A DNA stretch of 42,835 nucleotides. Source: Acidimicrobiaceae bacterium (GTDB taxonomy: Bacteria > Actinomycetota > Acidimicrobiia > Acidimicrobiales > RAAP-2). The notes beneath the pieces were generated by a model that ran no database searches, was not told the origin of the DNA, and was given only the letters and a program-made list of their open reading frames with translations. The number at the start of each line of letters is the position of its first letter. The first letter of the stretch is position 1. Positions 1-8,732 of the stretch are shown here, in pieces. A program made the translations under genes and the position numbers. The stretch covers positions 330 to 43,164 of the forward strand of contig PNAT01000123.1 of assembly GCA_003169675.1 (NCBI GenBank). The letters are read 5' to 3'.

Positions 1-358
1 TCGGGGTCGTGAATTCGGTGGATGACTGTCACAAACATGCGTTACCGTCCATTCATCGGGGTGACTGCGCGGAAGCGCAGCCCCAATTGCTAGCACACCC
101 GAAAATGGCGCGCTCTGGTGCGTCCGAGCACCTCCACGTCGCGGCGGCAGATTGCCCGCTCGGGAGCGCCCTCGTCCACCTTCACGGCCACCCAGACCCG
201 ACCAGATCAACGGATCTGGGGAAGTGCATGTCCCACAACGCGCGTCGGCTATTCGTGGGCTTCAGGTGTCTCCTTACGCCGGGAGGGTGAGACAGACCCC
301 AGTGTGTTGCCGGGCGAGCGCAGACCTACTTCAACGGGGCACACTTCTCGTCGTGGCA

Positions 359-628
359 GTGAGCAGACCTGAGCGCAGGGCCGAGCGGACTCCGGCCGTT
401 ACGGCAGCCTTCGGGGACGAGAGAGCGCCGTTGGCGCTGGACCTTCTGGAGGTCTTGGAGTACGGCTGGCATGACTGCTACGGGGAAGTCACGCCGCCGC
501 CCGAGGTGCTCGAGGACGTCCTGGTCTGTTCCGAAGTGCAACTCGACAAGATCATCCGGGCGGTTCGTCTGGCGCTCGCCGATTGGAGGGACTTGCGGCT
601 CTGGGCGGACGACCGCCGCACGAAGTGA
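359..628 (+). CDS. Small conserved-looking hypothetical protein (GTG start inferred)
   Basis: C-terminal part of ORF 152..628 reads protein-like (LALDLLEVLEYGWHDCYGEVTPPPEVLEDVLVCSEVQLDKIIRAVRLALADWRDLRLWA); the upstream part of the ORF looks non-coding. Confidence 0.5.
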   Translation: MSRPERRAERTPAVTAAFGDERAPLALDLLEVLEYGWHDCYGEVTPPPEVLEDVLVCSEVQLDKIIRAVRLALADWRDLRLWADDRRTK

Positions 629-651
629 AAGGACAACGGCTCACCGGGTGA

Positions 652-671
652 CCATATCGCCGGACCGGGGC
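652..671 (+). repeat. 20-bp direct repeat copy 1 (CCATATCGCCGGACCGGGGC), intergenic
   Basis: Identical to 3358-3377 by direct reading. Confidence 0.85.
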
Positions 672-759
672 CACCCTCAGCGGTGGATAGTCGCTTCACC
701 GAGGACCCTGGGGTGGCAGATTTCAATGAACAGGTCTGGCGGGTTCTACGTGAGTGTGG

Positions 760-1170
760 TCATACGGGCAGAATCTCGACGCCGGGGTGGTCAATAGCCA
801 ACCTTGACAGGTCGTCAGGGTCCGACGTGACGATGAGCGTTCCACCGAGACGGATCGCCGTTGCGACCACAATGGCGTCGATAGCGGAACCGGAGTCGAG
901 GTTGGCTTCATTGAGAAGGCGTGCCGCCACTCGGGCGGTGCCGCGATCGACTGGGAGGACATCGACGCCTTGGTTCAATATACGAGACACGGCAGTGTCA
1001 CGGGCTTGACTACGGCAGGCTTCTACGAGCACCGCGGCAGAAGTGCGGACGGGGGCGTTCCTGAGAGCAGCCGCTTGGAGGATCGCTTGAGCACGGCGGG
1101 CCGAGGCTCCGCGCTCCTTTGGTGACGCGAGAACGCTGAGTGCCTCGGTGTCGAGAAGGACGACTGGCAC
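760..1170 (-). CDS. PIN-domain (VapC-like) toxin
   Basis: MPVVLLDTEALSVLA...VEACR...AIDAIVVATAIRLGGTLIVTSDPDDLSRLA: PIN acidic positions (LLDTEAL, E in VEA, DAIVVATA, TSDPDDL). Confidence 0.85.
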   Translation of the reverse strand: MPVVLLDTEALSVLASPKERGASARRAQAILQAAALRNAPVRTSAAVLVEACRSQARDTAVSRILNQGVDVLPVDRGTARVAARLLNEANLDSGSAIDAIVVATAIRLGGTLIVTSDPDDLSRLAIDHPGVEILPV

Positions 1171-1175
1171 GGGAG

Positions 1176-1433
1176 TCAGCGCCGAGTGGAGTGGCGTTTC
1201 GCGCGGCTCTGCTGCTTCTCGAGGCGGTCCAGGGAAGCGAGCGCTTCAACCACCATGGCCTCATCAGGCGGGCCGAGTTCATTCTCCAGGTCGGACAGGA
1301 GTTCTCCAAGACGCCCGAGCTGGAGCTCGTGGCGCACGGCCTGATTCACGAATGCACTGATACCCCGCTCTCCTGCTCGCTCGCGCAGTTCATCCACAAG
1401 GTCCTCTTCAACTGTCACAGATAATTTTGTCAT
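1176..1433 (-). CDS. Ribbon-helix-helix/CopG-like antitoxin
   Basis: MTKLSVTVEEDLVDELRERAGERGISAFVNQAVRHEL is an RHH N-terminus; 5 bp upstream of the PIN gene, same strand; start reassigned to the Met of MTKLS. Confidence 0.8.
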   Translation of the reverse strand: MTKLSVTVEEDLVDELRERAGERGISAFVNQAVRHELQLGRLGELLSDLENELGPPDEAMVVEALASLDRLEKQQSRAKRHSTRR

Positions 1434-1442
1434 GCCCATGCA

Positions 1443-1467
1443 TGAAATCCTACCCAAGTAGGATTCA
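1443..1467. promoter_or_regulatory. Inverted repeat TGAAATCCTAC..GTAGGATTCA, candidate TA operator
   Basis: Left arm 1443-1453, right arm 1458-1467, complementary except one extra A; 10 bp upstream of the antitoxin ATG. Confidence 0.6.
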
Positions 1468-1571
1468 CCGGTCAACACCTGCCCCAATAACGCGGAGACG
1501 TGTGGACTTCACCTGCCTCCGTCGCCGGGAGGGTGGGACGCTCAGGCACGAGTGGGCACTGCTCATTGGGC

Positions 1572-2006
1572 CTACGGGGCGTCCTGACGCGGGATGTTGA
1601 AGTCCGCGTCACGCAGACGAGGGGTCAGAATCCCCATGTCCTTGAATGCAGTGAGTGCGTCGTTTGCCAGTGCTCAGAGGGCGGCCCATCTCGGATCGTG
1701 TCTCACCCCGTCTTCGGTGAATGCGACAGCATTCCCAGAGGACTGAAGTTCAAGCCTAGATTCTTCCAACAGGGAGAGAAGCGCCTGTGTCACCACTTCC
1801 GCACTTCGTCTGGCCCCAGGAGACAACGCCCCCTGTCGTTGCAGCTCGTCGAAGGCGAGGGTGGACCAATTGACGTAGCCCAAGGCCAACTCCTCGTACC
1901 AGCCGTCATCTCCAGTTAGCTCAATCTGATCTACCGGAGGACTTGCAACCTCGACCAACCGCTCGATGAGCCGATAGCGCAAGAGACGAGTGCCGGAATC
2001 GCTCAT
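1572..2006 (-). pseudogene. Hypothetical protein gene interrupted by in-frame TGA (1674-1676); intact ORF is 1674..2006
   Basis: Same frame continues after TGA as ALANDALTAFKDMGILTPRLRDADFNIPRQDAP then TAG; the continuation is protein-like. Confidence 0.5.
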
Positions 2007-2139
2007 GGTTCAATCTTGGCATCGGCCGCCTTGCCGGGTAGCCCCGTTCACCCGGTAGGTGTGGCGTCACGCCGTTCGTTAAACATCGTGTCCAGCGGAC
2101 CGGTGGACATCCGCCTTGGTCTGATCGAAACTCTTACCT

Positions 2140-3210
2140 ATGGCCACAGCGGTTCGGAGCAAGCTCGAAGATCGGGTGGTCAAGGCGGCCGAGGCGGCGC
2201 TGGTCGATCGCCACTTCGTGACAGCGATCGACGTGCTGGTAGGCATCGGATGGCTGACGACACCCCAGGTCGATCGGTGGCGTCAGGGTCGGGTCGACTA
2301 CCTGGAGCGCCAGGTGACGGCCAATCTCTCGAAGATCTCGATCGCCATGGCCGCCTTCCGCCATTGGGCCCACAAACAGGGCCTGAACCCCAGCGAGACC
2401 GCTTACCTGTTGCGATCGAGGGATCATCGACCATTGCGGTTCTCCAAGAGCGGTGATCCCAGAATCGAAGCCGCCTACAGAACCCATTGGATCTCCCCGG
2501 AGCTCTCCGAGGCCAAGAAAGTGCGTCTGGCCGAGCATCAGGGCCGGGCTCCCGATCTGGTCGTCATCTCAGCACTCAAGGAATGGATCTGCATGGAATG
2601 CTCCGGCACCGGCGACCTGCTGTTCATGGAGGGTGACGGACCCCTGTGCCTCGTGTGTGCGGATCTCGACCAACTGGTCTTCTTGCCCGCCGACGACGCT
2701 GCACTCACCCGGCGAGCAAAGAAGGCGAGTGGACTTGCTGCAGTCGTGGTGCGGTTCAGTCGCTCCAGGGGCCGCTACGAGCGCCAAGGGGTTCTTGTCG
2801 AGGAAGAGGCACTGGCCCAGGCCGAAGCAGCCTGCCTGGCGGACGAGGAGGCGCGGGCCAGGCGCCGCCTGCGCGAGGCCGAACACCGATCGGTGGAGGA
2901 CAACTCCTTCAAGGAATCTCTAGGCAAAGGGATCATCAGGCTCTTCCCGGGGTGTCCACACGAGAGGGCCGAGGTCATCGCGGCCTATGCCGGAACTCGA
3001 GGGAGCGGACGCGTGGGCCGGAGTGCGGCTGGCCGGGCGCTCGACCCCGACGCCGTGACGCTCGCCGTGGTGGCCTCGGTGCGTCACGGCGAAACCCCGT
3101 ACGACCAACTCCTGATGTCCGGGGTCCCACGTGCTGAGGCTCGTGATCGGGTGCGATCTGACATCCAAGATGTTCTCGAAGCGTGGCGTAGACCTGACAA
3201 ACGCAACTGA
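2140..3210 (+). CDS. DUF2293 domain-containing protein
   Basis: C-terminal IIRLFPGCPHERAEVIAAYAGTRGSGRVGRSAAGRALDPDAVTLAVVASVRHGETPYDQLLMSGVPRAEARDRV. Confidence 0.85.
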   Translation: MATAVRSKLEDRVVKAAEAALVDRHFVTAIDVLVGIGWLTTPQVDRWRQGRVDYLERQVTANLSKISIAMAAFRHWAHKQGLNPSETAYLLRSRDHRPLRFSKSGDPRIEAAYRTHWISPELSEAKKVRLAEHQGRAPDLVVISALKEWICMECSGTGDLLFMEGDGPLCLVCADLDQLVFLPADDAALTRRAKKASGLAAVVVRFSRSRGRYERQGVLVEEEALAQAEAACLADEEARARRRLREAEHRSVEDNSFKESLGKGIIRLFPGCPHERAEVIAAYAGTRGSGRVGRSAAGRALDPDAVTLAVVASVRHGETPYDQLLMSGVPRAEARDRVRSDIQDVLEAWRRPDKRN

Positions 3211-3357
3211 TCGACCTTCCGAGCGTCGCCGGTGCAACGCATTGCATCTGAGACGGCCGGACAACGCGAGCAGTAATACGACTCGTGGTGGCCGCGGAAC
3301 TCCACCCGTGTCCTTTATGTGCGGGCGCACGATCACATGACATTGGGCCAGCTGCGC

Positions 3358-3377
3358 CCATATCGCCGGACCGGGGC
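3358..3377 (+). repeat. 20-bp direct repeat copy 2, intergenic
   Basis: Identical to 652-671. Confidence 0.85.
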
Positions 3378-3507
3378 ACCCGGCTGGGGCCTCCATCTGC
3401 TGAAATGAGGCAGTGACTTTGATGGCGGACTGGATCCAGCGGTCAGGCCAATTTCTGGTCGCCATGATCGCTGTCGCCCTCGACGACCTCTGGGCGAAGG
3501 AGGCAAC

Positions 3508-5400
3508 GTGATGCACCTGCGCGGGCGGTCAAGGGCTTCGTTGCGGTTAGCCACCCTGCTGGTGGTCGGCGGATCGCTGCTGTCGGCCTGTGGCTCCAGC
3601 TCCGCCGGGCCCACGACGATGGTGCAGAGGTACCTCGCTGCGTGGTCCAAGGGCGACTATGCCGCCATGGCCACTCTGGTCTCGCATCCCCCGGCAGACT
3701 TCGTCACCTTCAACCGCCGGGTGGCAACGGATCTCGACCTCACGAAGACGGCGCATGACGTCGGGGCGGTCTCCACGAGCGGGTCGACCGGCACGGCCCA
3801 GGTTACGAGCCACCTCACGGTCGGGTCTCTCGGAACTCTAGGGGTGCGCAGCCGGCTCGAGCTGACCAACGCATCGGGCTCGTGGAAGGTGCTGTGGTCG
3901 CCGAGGTCAATCATCCCCTCACTCGGGCCGGGGGACTCAGTGTCGACGACCCTGTCGTGGCCGGCCCGGGCCGCCATCTTGGGCTTGGGCGGCACGTCCC
4001 TTACGACTTCGGTCCCGACGGTCTCGGTCGGCATCGAGGGCTCCCGGGTGACGAGCCGATCGGCCCTCACTGCAGCCCTGACGCAGATCGGGGTACCTGC
4101 AAACCAGATTCAGGCGGCCGAGCTCACCGCGCTGGCTCACCCGACGTGGTTCGTACCGGTGACAAAGCTGAGCCAGGCCGCCTACGAGCAGTACAAGCCC
4201 GTGATCTACCCGGTCCCGGGCACCGTGTTCAACGCGTACACCGCCCGCGGCGCCCTCACTCCGGAACTGGCCGCGCACGTTGTGGGGACCGTCGGCCCGA
4301 TCACGGCCCAGGAGCTCAAGTCGCACGGCCCGCCCTATGCGACGGGAGACGTTGTGGGCCAGAGCGGGATCGAGCAGGCCTATGAGCGTCAGCTGGCGGG
4401 CACACCCGGAGCCGTGGTGAGCGTGACCGACCGCTCGGGCAACACCGTGGCCACCATCGAACGCTTCCCCGAGCACCCCGGCACCGCAGTCGAGACAACC
4501 ATCGACTCGAGCGTCCAGGATGCGGCGGAATCGGCCCTGAGCGGCCAGACGCTCCCGGCCGCCATCGTGGCCATGCAGGCATCGACCGGGGACGTGCTGG
4601 CCTCGGTCAGCACGCCGGACTCCGACGCAGTCAACGAGGCCTTCGATGGCGCCTACCCGCCCGGCTCTACCTTCAAGGTCGTCACCTCGACCGACCTGAT
4701 CGAGCACGGGCTCAACCCGTCGAGCCCTGCCACATGCCCTTCCACGATCACGGTCAATGGGGAGGTCTTCCACAACTTCGAGGGGGAGACGACTCCGTCG
4801 CTCTCCATGGAGCAGGCATTCGCCATGTCATGCAACACCGCCTTCATCGGGCTGTCGAGTTCACTCCCCGACGCGAGCTATCCCACGACTGCGGCACAGG
4901 TCGGAATCGGATCCACCATCAACATGGGTCTGACCGCCTTCTCAGGGCGGGTCCCGGTGCCCACCTCGACCTCGGATGCCGCCGCCACGGCCATCGGCCA
5001 GGCCCAGGTGGTGGCCTCCCCCCTCGCTATGGCCGACGTGGCCGCCTCGGTCGACTCTGGAATCCTGCATCTCCCGCGACTCGTTTCGGGCGCGTCGGAC
5101 GATTCGACTCCTGCACAGGCCCTCAATCCAGCGGTCGTCTCGGACCTGCGGACCATGATGAACGCGGTGGTGACGAGCTCCATGGGCACAGCCGCATCGG
5201 CCGGACTTCCGGCCGGCACCTTCGGAAAGACGGGCACCGCGGAGTTCGGGACGGCCAACCCACCCCCGACCGACGCCTGGTTCATCGGCTACAACGGCGA
5301 CCTTGCTTTCGCTGTGCTGGTGGTGAGCGGTGGCGTCGGCGGCGCTGTGGCCGCTCCGATCGCTGCCAAGTTTCTTGCAGCGGCCGGGAGCGTCCCCTAA
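3508..5400 (+). CDS. Penicillin-binding protein transpeptidase with NTF2-like/MecA_N-type N-terminus, lipoprotein-type signal
   Basis: LLSACGSS lipobox; YLAAWSKGDYAAMATLV NTF2-like start; GSTFKVVTS (SxxK), SCNT (SxN), KTGTAE (KTG). Confidence 0.9.
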   Translation: MMHLRGRSRASLRLATLLVVGGSLLSACGSSSAGPTTMVQRYLAAWSKGDYAAMATLVSHPPADFVTFNRRVATDLDLTKTAHDVGAVSTSGSTGTAQVTSHLTVGSLGTLGVRSRLELTNASGSWKVLWSPRSIIPSLGPGDSVSTTLSWPARAAILGLGGTSLTTSVPTVSVGIEGSRVTSRSALTAALTQIGVPANQIQAAELTALAHPTWFVPVTKLSQAAYEQYKPVIYPVPGTVFNAYTARGALTPELAAHVVGTVGPITAQELKSHGPPYATGDVVGQSGIEQAYERQLAGTPGAVVSVTDRSGNTVATIERFPEHPGTAVETTIDSSVQDAAESALSGQTLPAAIVAMQASTGDVLASVSTPDSDAVNEAFDGAYPPGSTFKVVTSTDLIEHGLNPSSPATCPSTITVNGEVFHNFEGETTPSLSMEQAFAMSCNTAFIGLSSSLPDASYPTTAAQVGIGSTINMGLTAFSGRVPVPTSTSDAAATAIGQAQVVASPLAMADVAASVDSGILHLPRLVSGASDDSTPAQALNPAVVSDLRTMMNAVVTSSMGTAASAGLPAGTFGKTGTAEFGTANPPPTDAWFIGYNGDLAFAVLVVSGGVGGAVAAPIAAKFLAAAGSVP

Positions 5401-5483
5401 CCACCTGTCGTGGTCTCAATGAACCGCAACCGGACTCATAGCCGGCGTTATGAGGCCGGGGGCGGCCCGTCGACTGACTCTCG

Positions 5484-6017
5484 TCAGGGCCCCTCGATCA
5501 GCGAGACACTGGTGCTCTTGCGCATGCAGACTCGGTTCGCTGGATCAAGTCCAAGTTGAGTTTCGTGCTCTTGGAGAGCCCGAAGTTCGGGATCAAGTTC
5601 CTCTTCAGACAGGGCGACGAACCCGAGATGCTCATACAACGGGCGATTCCAGGGGACGTGCGTGAAGGTGGTGAGAGAGATCGCCGGACGTCTGGATTCG
5701 ACCGCCCACAATCGTACGGTTTCGAGCAATTCCCTACCGAGACCCTGGCCTTGCTACTCAGGAAGAACGCTGATCTGCACAACGTGAGCATTCCCATCGA
5801 CGGCATCGACAATGACGTATCCAACTGGCTGATTGATTTCGTCAATGGCCACCCAACTGCGCCCATTGACAGCGTAAGCATCCAACTTCTCCTCAGACAT
5901 GGGTTCCGCGTCTGCTATCGATCCCATTCCGATCGACCGGAACGCCTCTCCGGCCACCCTCTCGATCTCTCTGAGCGCTGGACCTTCTCCTGGGTGGGAC
6001 GGGCGAACACAGTTCAT
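5484..6017 (-). pseudogene. GNAT-family N-acetyltransferase interrupted by in-frame TAG (5754-5756)
   Basis: VVQISVLPE*QGQGLGRELLETVRLW...NRPLYEHLGF: the two ORFs (5754..6017 and 5484..5729) are in the same frame and form one GNAT fold with motif A immediately after the stop. Confidence 0.85.
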
Positions 6018-6128
6018 CTCCCAATACTGGCGCGCCTGTCCGGTATCGCCATGGTGCCTGTCTGGCGGCAGGTCAACGGGAGCAAGCGGTTGTGGCCTTC
6101 GATGGCTCCTCGGACCGGCGTTTAGGGG

Positions 6129-6908
6129 TTAAGTCCCCGTCCGAGGTTCATTCGTCACTGGCCGTTTTTGATCAGACCGAACTACAGCGAGAAAGTCACC
6201 CCATTCAACTTGGCGAGCGACAAACGCCACGACTATGCCCCACGCACCCCCCATGAAGAGGCCGAAGGTGACATCGCTGAACCAATGGACGCCGAGCACG
6301 AGCCGCGTGTCGATCACAAACAGTGAACCGATCAAGGCAATAAGCCACGGCCACCAGATGTGATAGGTCAGTGCGATGCACCCCAATAGCGCAAAGAGCA
6401 CTGCCGTCACGGCCACAGAATGGCCGGACGGGAACGAGTAACTTGTCTCGTGCACGCCGTTGACGGCTCCGGCGGCGGGATAGTTGGCAGTCGGCGGTCG
6501 ATGACGGTGGATGACGGTGCGGATCGCAAATACCTCGAACTCGCCTCCGAAGTAGGCGACAACGGGGATCAAGGCACGACTGGATCGGAGGGTCACGGCC
6601 AAGACGGCAGTCAACACGACGCAGATGACGCCCAGAGGGAGAGCATCAAGGTACGTGGCGACGACCTTGGAGATGCCCACGAGCGAACCGCGATGATGGA
6701 GATACCAGCGACCGACAGAGTCGTCCCAACCCTGGATCGGACCTCCGCCATGGCGTCCGATAATCACGAAACCGACGACAATGCCGACCACGAAGATCGC
6801 CACGGCGACCCCGGTGAGGACCAAGGCAGCCTGCAGAACTCTGCGGGGTTCAACGACTCTCTGACTGGGCGGTTGAAGCACCGTGGAGGAAGCCTCTGTC
6901 GCTGACAT
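6129..6908 (-). CDS. PAP2-superfamily membrane phosphatase
   Basis: RTVIHRHRP, SFPSGHS, TRLVLGVHWFSDV motifs; multiple TM segments. Confidence 0.9.
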   Translation of the reverse strand: MSATEASSTVLQPPSQRVVEPRRVLQAALVLTGVAVAIFVVGIVVGFVIIGRHGGGPIQGWDDSVGRWYLHHRGSLVGISKVVATYLDALPLGVICVVLTAVLAVTLRSSRALIPVVAYFGGEFEVFAIRTVIHRHRPPTANYPAAGAVNGVHETSYSFPSGHSVAVTAVLFALLGCIALTYHIWWPWLIALIGSLFVIDTRLVLGVHWFSDVTFGLFMGGAWGIVVAFVARQVEWGDFLAVVRSDQKRPVTNEPRTGT

Positions 6909-7210
6909 CTACGGATCATCTCATGGCCATGACCACCGAGAGGTCGTCGCGATGTTCGACGATCTAACCGTGACGTGACGGTCTTGGGCTGCCCCAATGG
7001 TGCCGAAGGGCATCAGGTCAACAGGTGCAAGCACAGGCTCCAATTCGATTGCCTTCGGGCCGACGTTTTAGGGCACCCTTGCGAGCGATCAAGTTATCGC
7101 CACCTCATGCGCCGAGCAGCGATTATCATCGACTCAGACGCCGCAATCGCTCCGAAAGGTGATCTCGTGTTCCTTTCGTGTGGCTGAACGGTTAGGCGAC
7201 CTGTCCGTTT

Positions 7211-8167
7211 TCAGCAGGCATAGTCATTGTCAAGATGTCCGGAGAACTGGGTGACGGTGATCCTGCCCCCGGTGAATGACGCGTTTCTACAGTTGGACTC
7301 TGCACCCGAAAGTGACTTCGCTCCGGGCAACCAGTCGGGAATTCCGGAGAGTGACCCAGCCGCCGAAGTCGTCCCACCGGTGATCTGGTTCCACTGGGAC
7401 GAGGTTGAGTATGCCCCGATGATCGAGGCACCAGCGGAAGTGAGCGACGCGATCATCCCTTGCAGATCATCGACGTTCATCGTCTGTCCACTTGTCCCGG
7501 TCTGCCAGGTGTTGCCTGTCTCGACGTCGAGCCACCACGGGTAGTGCCCCGGTGCGTCAGACACCGTGGTCGGAGGTGGAGGTGTCTGGCCATTGATTGC
7601 ATAGGCAGCGCTCGTGAGCCTCACCGCGTCTTGGGTGGCGCTGTTGTAGCCGTACTGCCATGCACACGCCGGTGAGTTCTCACCGGCAGTGGCCGTGCCC
7701 GTGCTCGTGGTCACACTTGTCGTGGTGCATGTCCCGTAGGGGGTGGTCCCCGATTGTGGCCAATCGCCGATGAGCGTGCCGTTGTACACGTTACCCGGAT
7801 CGCCGGTGTTTACGTAGAGGGAGGCTTTCGGCTGCGGGGTCGAGCCAGTGGAGGAGGCGACAGCCCAGTACAGCTCGCTTTGTGTGTACGACGGGTATGA
7901 CTTCGACGGTCCAAGGCATGGGTTCAAGTCGTTCGCACGGCCGTCGTTGACTCCGACAATGCCGAATGCCGGACTCGATGGGAGGCTCCCGCCGCATTGA
8001 GGGTAAGAGATGTCGTTCCCCGTCGGAACTGACGAGGAACCTCCACCACCGGATCCTGGCTTGGCGGCAAATGCCGGGATAGCGTTCGCAACGACGAGCA
8101 TGCACACCAGGCCCGCAAGAACAGATACACGGACAGGCGTGCCACTTCGGTTCCGCTGTGCGACCAC
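7211..8167 (-). CDS. Secreted protein, putative glycoside-hydrolase-like (DUF1906/GH25-like) fold
   Basis: Signal peptide VRVSVLAGLVCMLVVANAIPAFA; NDISYPQCGG...AFGIVGVNDG...LYVNTGDPG...PWWLDVETGNTW; GTG start at 8167 preceded by GGAGGGA. Confidence 0.65.
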   Translation of the reverse strand: MVAQRNRSGTPVRVSVLAGLVCMLVVANAIPAFAAKPGSGGGGSSSVPTGNDISYPQCGGSLPSSPAFGIVGVNDGRANDLNPCLGPSKSYPSYTQSELYWAVASSTGSTPQPKASLYVNTGDPGNVYNGTLIGDWPQSGTTPYGTCTTTSVTTSTGTATAGENSPACAWQYGYNSATQDAVRLTSAAYAINGQTPPPPTTVSDAPGHYPWWLDVETGNTWQTGTSGQTMNVDDLQGMIASLTSAGASIIGAYSTSSQWNQITGGTTSAAGSLSGIPDWLPGAKSLSGAESNCRNASFTGGRITVTQFSGHLDNDYAC

Positions 8168-8434
8168 GCCGCTCCCTCCATCGCTGCCAAAAGCGATACT
8201 AAGAGCATTACCGATCTGTGTAAAGAGTACCGAAACCTCGTTCCACGTGGCTATCCCCGATGTGTACGGAGATAGTCGGATTTCTGTGGCGGTTCGAGAG
8301 GTGGCGAGTTGTCCATCCTTTTGTCCATCTTTTCGACGACATTCAATCGCATTGAGCGGACGGCTTGGACGGCTCGACCTACCCGAGCAGGACAAACAGA
8401 ACTGGGCCGAATTCACTGGACGTCAATGACTGAA

Positions 8435-8475
8435 CTCTCAAGGTGGCGACACGGGTTGGAATCCCGATGGGGCTG
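8435..8475 (+). other. tRNA-Glu(CUC) 3'-half-like fragment (anticodon loop to discriminator); candidate attachment-site remnant
   Basis: CTCTCAA (loop, 8435-8441) GGTGG CGAC ACGGG TTGGAAT CCCGA TGGGGCT G then CCA (8476-8478); no matching 5' half upstream. Confidence 0.55.
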
Positions 8476-8598
8476 CCAAGAAAACTCCAGCTCAGAGGCT
8501 GTCGCACAGATATGCGCCAAGTCACTGACCTGGGGGTTCACCGACCGTTAGGGCCCCTGATCGATCTCTTCCTGGGTCGGAATCGGGGCGCGGCGGGA

Positions 8599-8712
8599 TC
8601 AGACGGCCGCCAGCCGCCTGGACCTGACCTTCATCAGGTTGTGCACCGAGCAGATGAGTGGCCATTCGCTCCCGACCGCCGACATCCCGTGTCGCGAGAA
8701 TCGTCTGTGACG
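8599..8712 (-). mobile_element. Relic of the C-terminus of an IS1182-like DDE transposase
   Basis: RHRRFSRHGMSAVGSEWPLICSVHNLMKVRSRRLAAV*, resembling the terminal RR(F)..RGL..V..EW.LIC..HNL.K pattern of such transposases. Confidence 0.55.
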
Positions 8713-8732
8713 GAGGTTCGCCTTGACAGGGA

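Noticed and set aside
5401-5420. Possible terminator hairpin after the PBP gene (CCACctgtcGTGG)
   Set aside because: Weak short stem with no T-run
8486-8504. Shared 12-mer CTCAGAGGCTGT near 8.49 kb and near 14.01 kb as possible IS ends
   Set aside because: The second copy lies in the coding 3' end of the DUF2127 gene and no further flanking similarity was seen; likely chance
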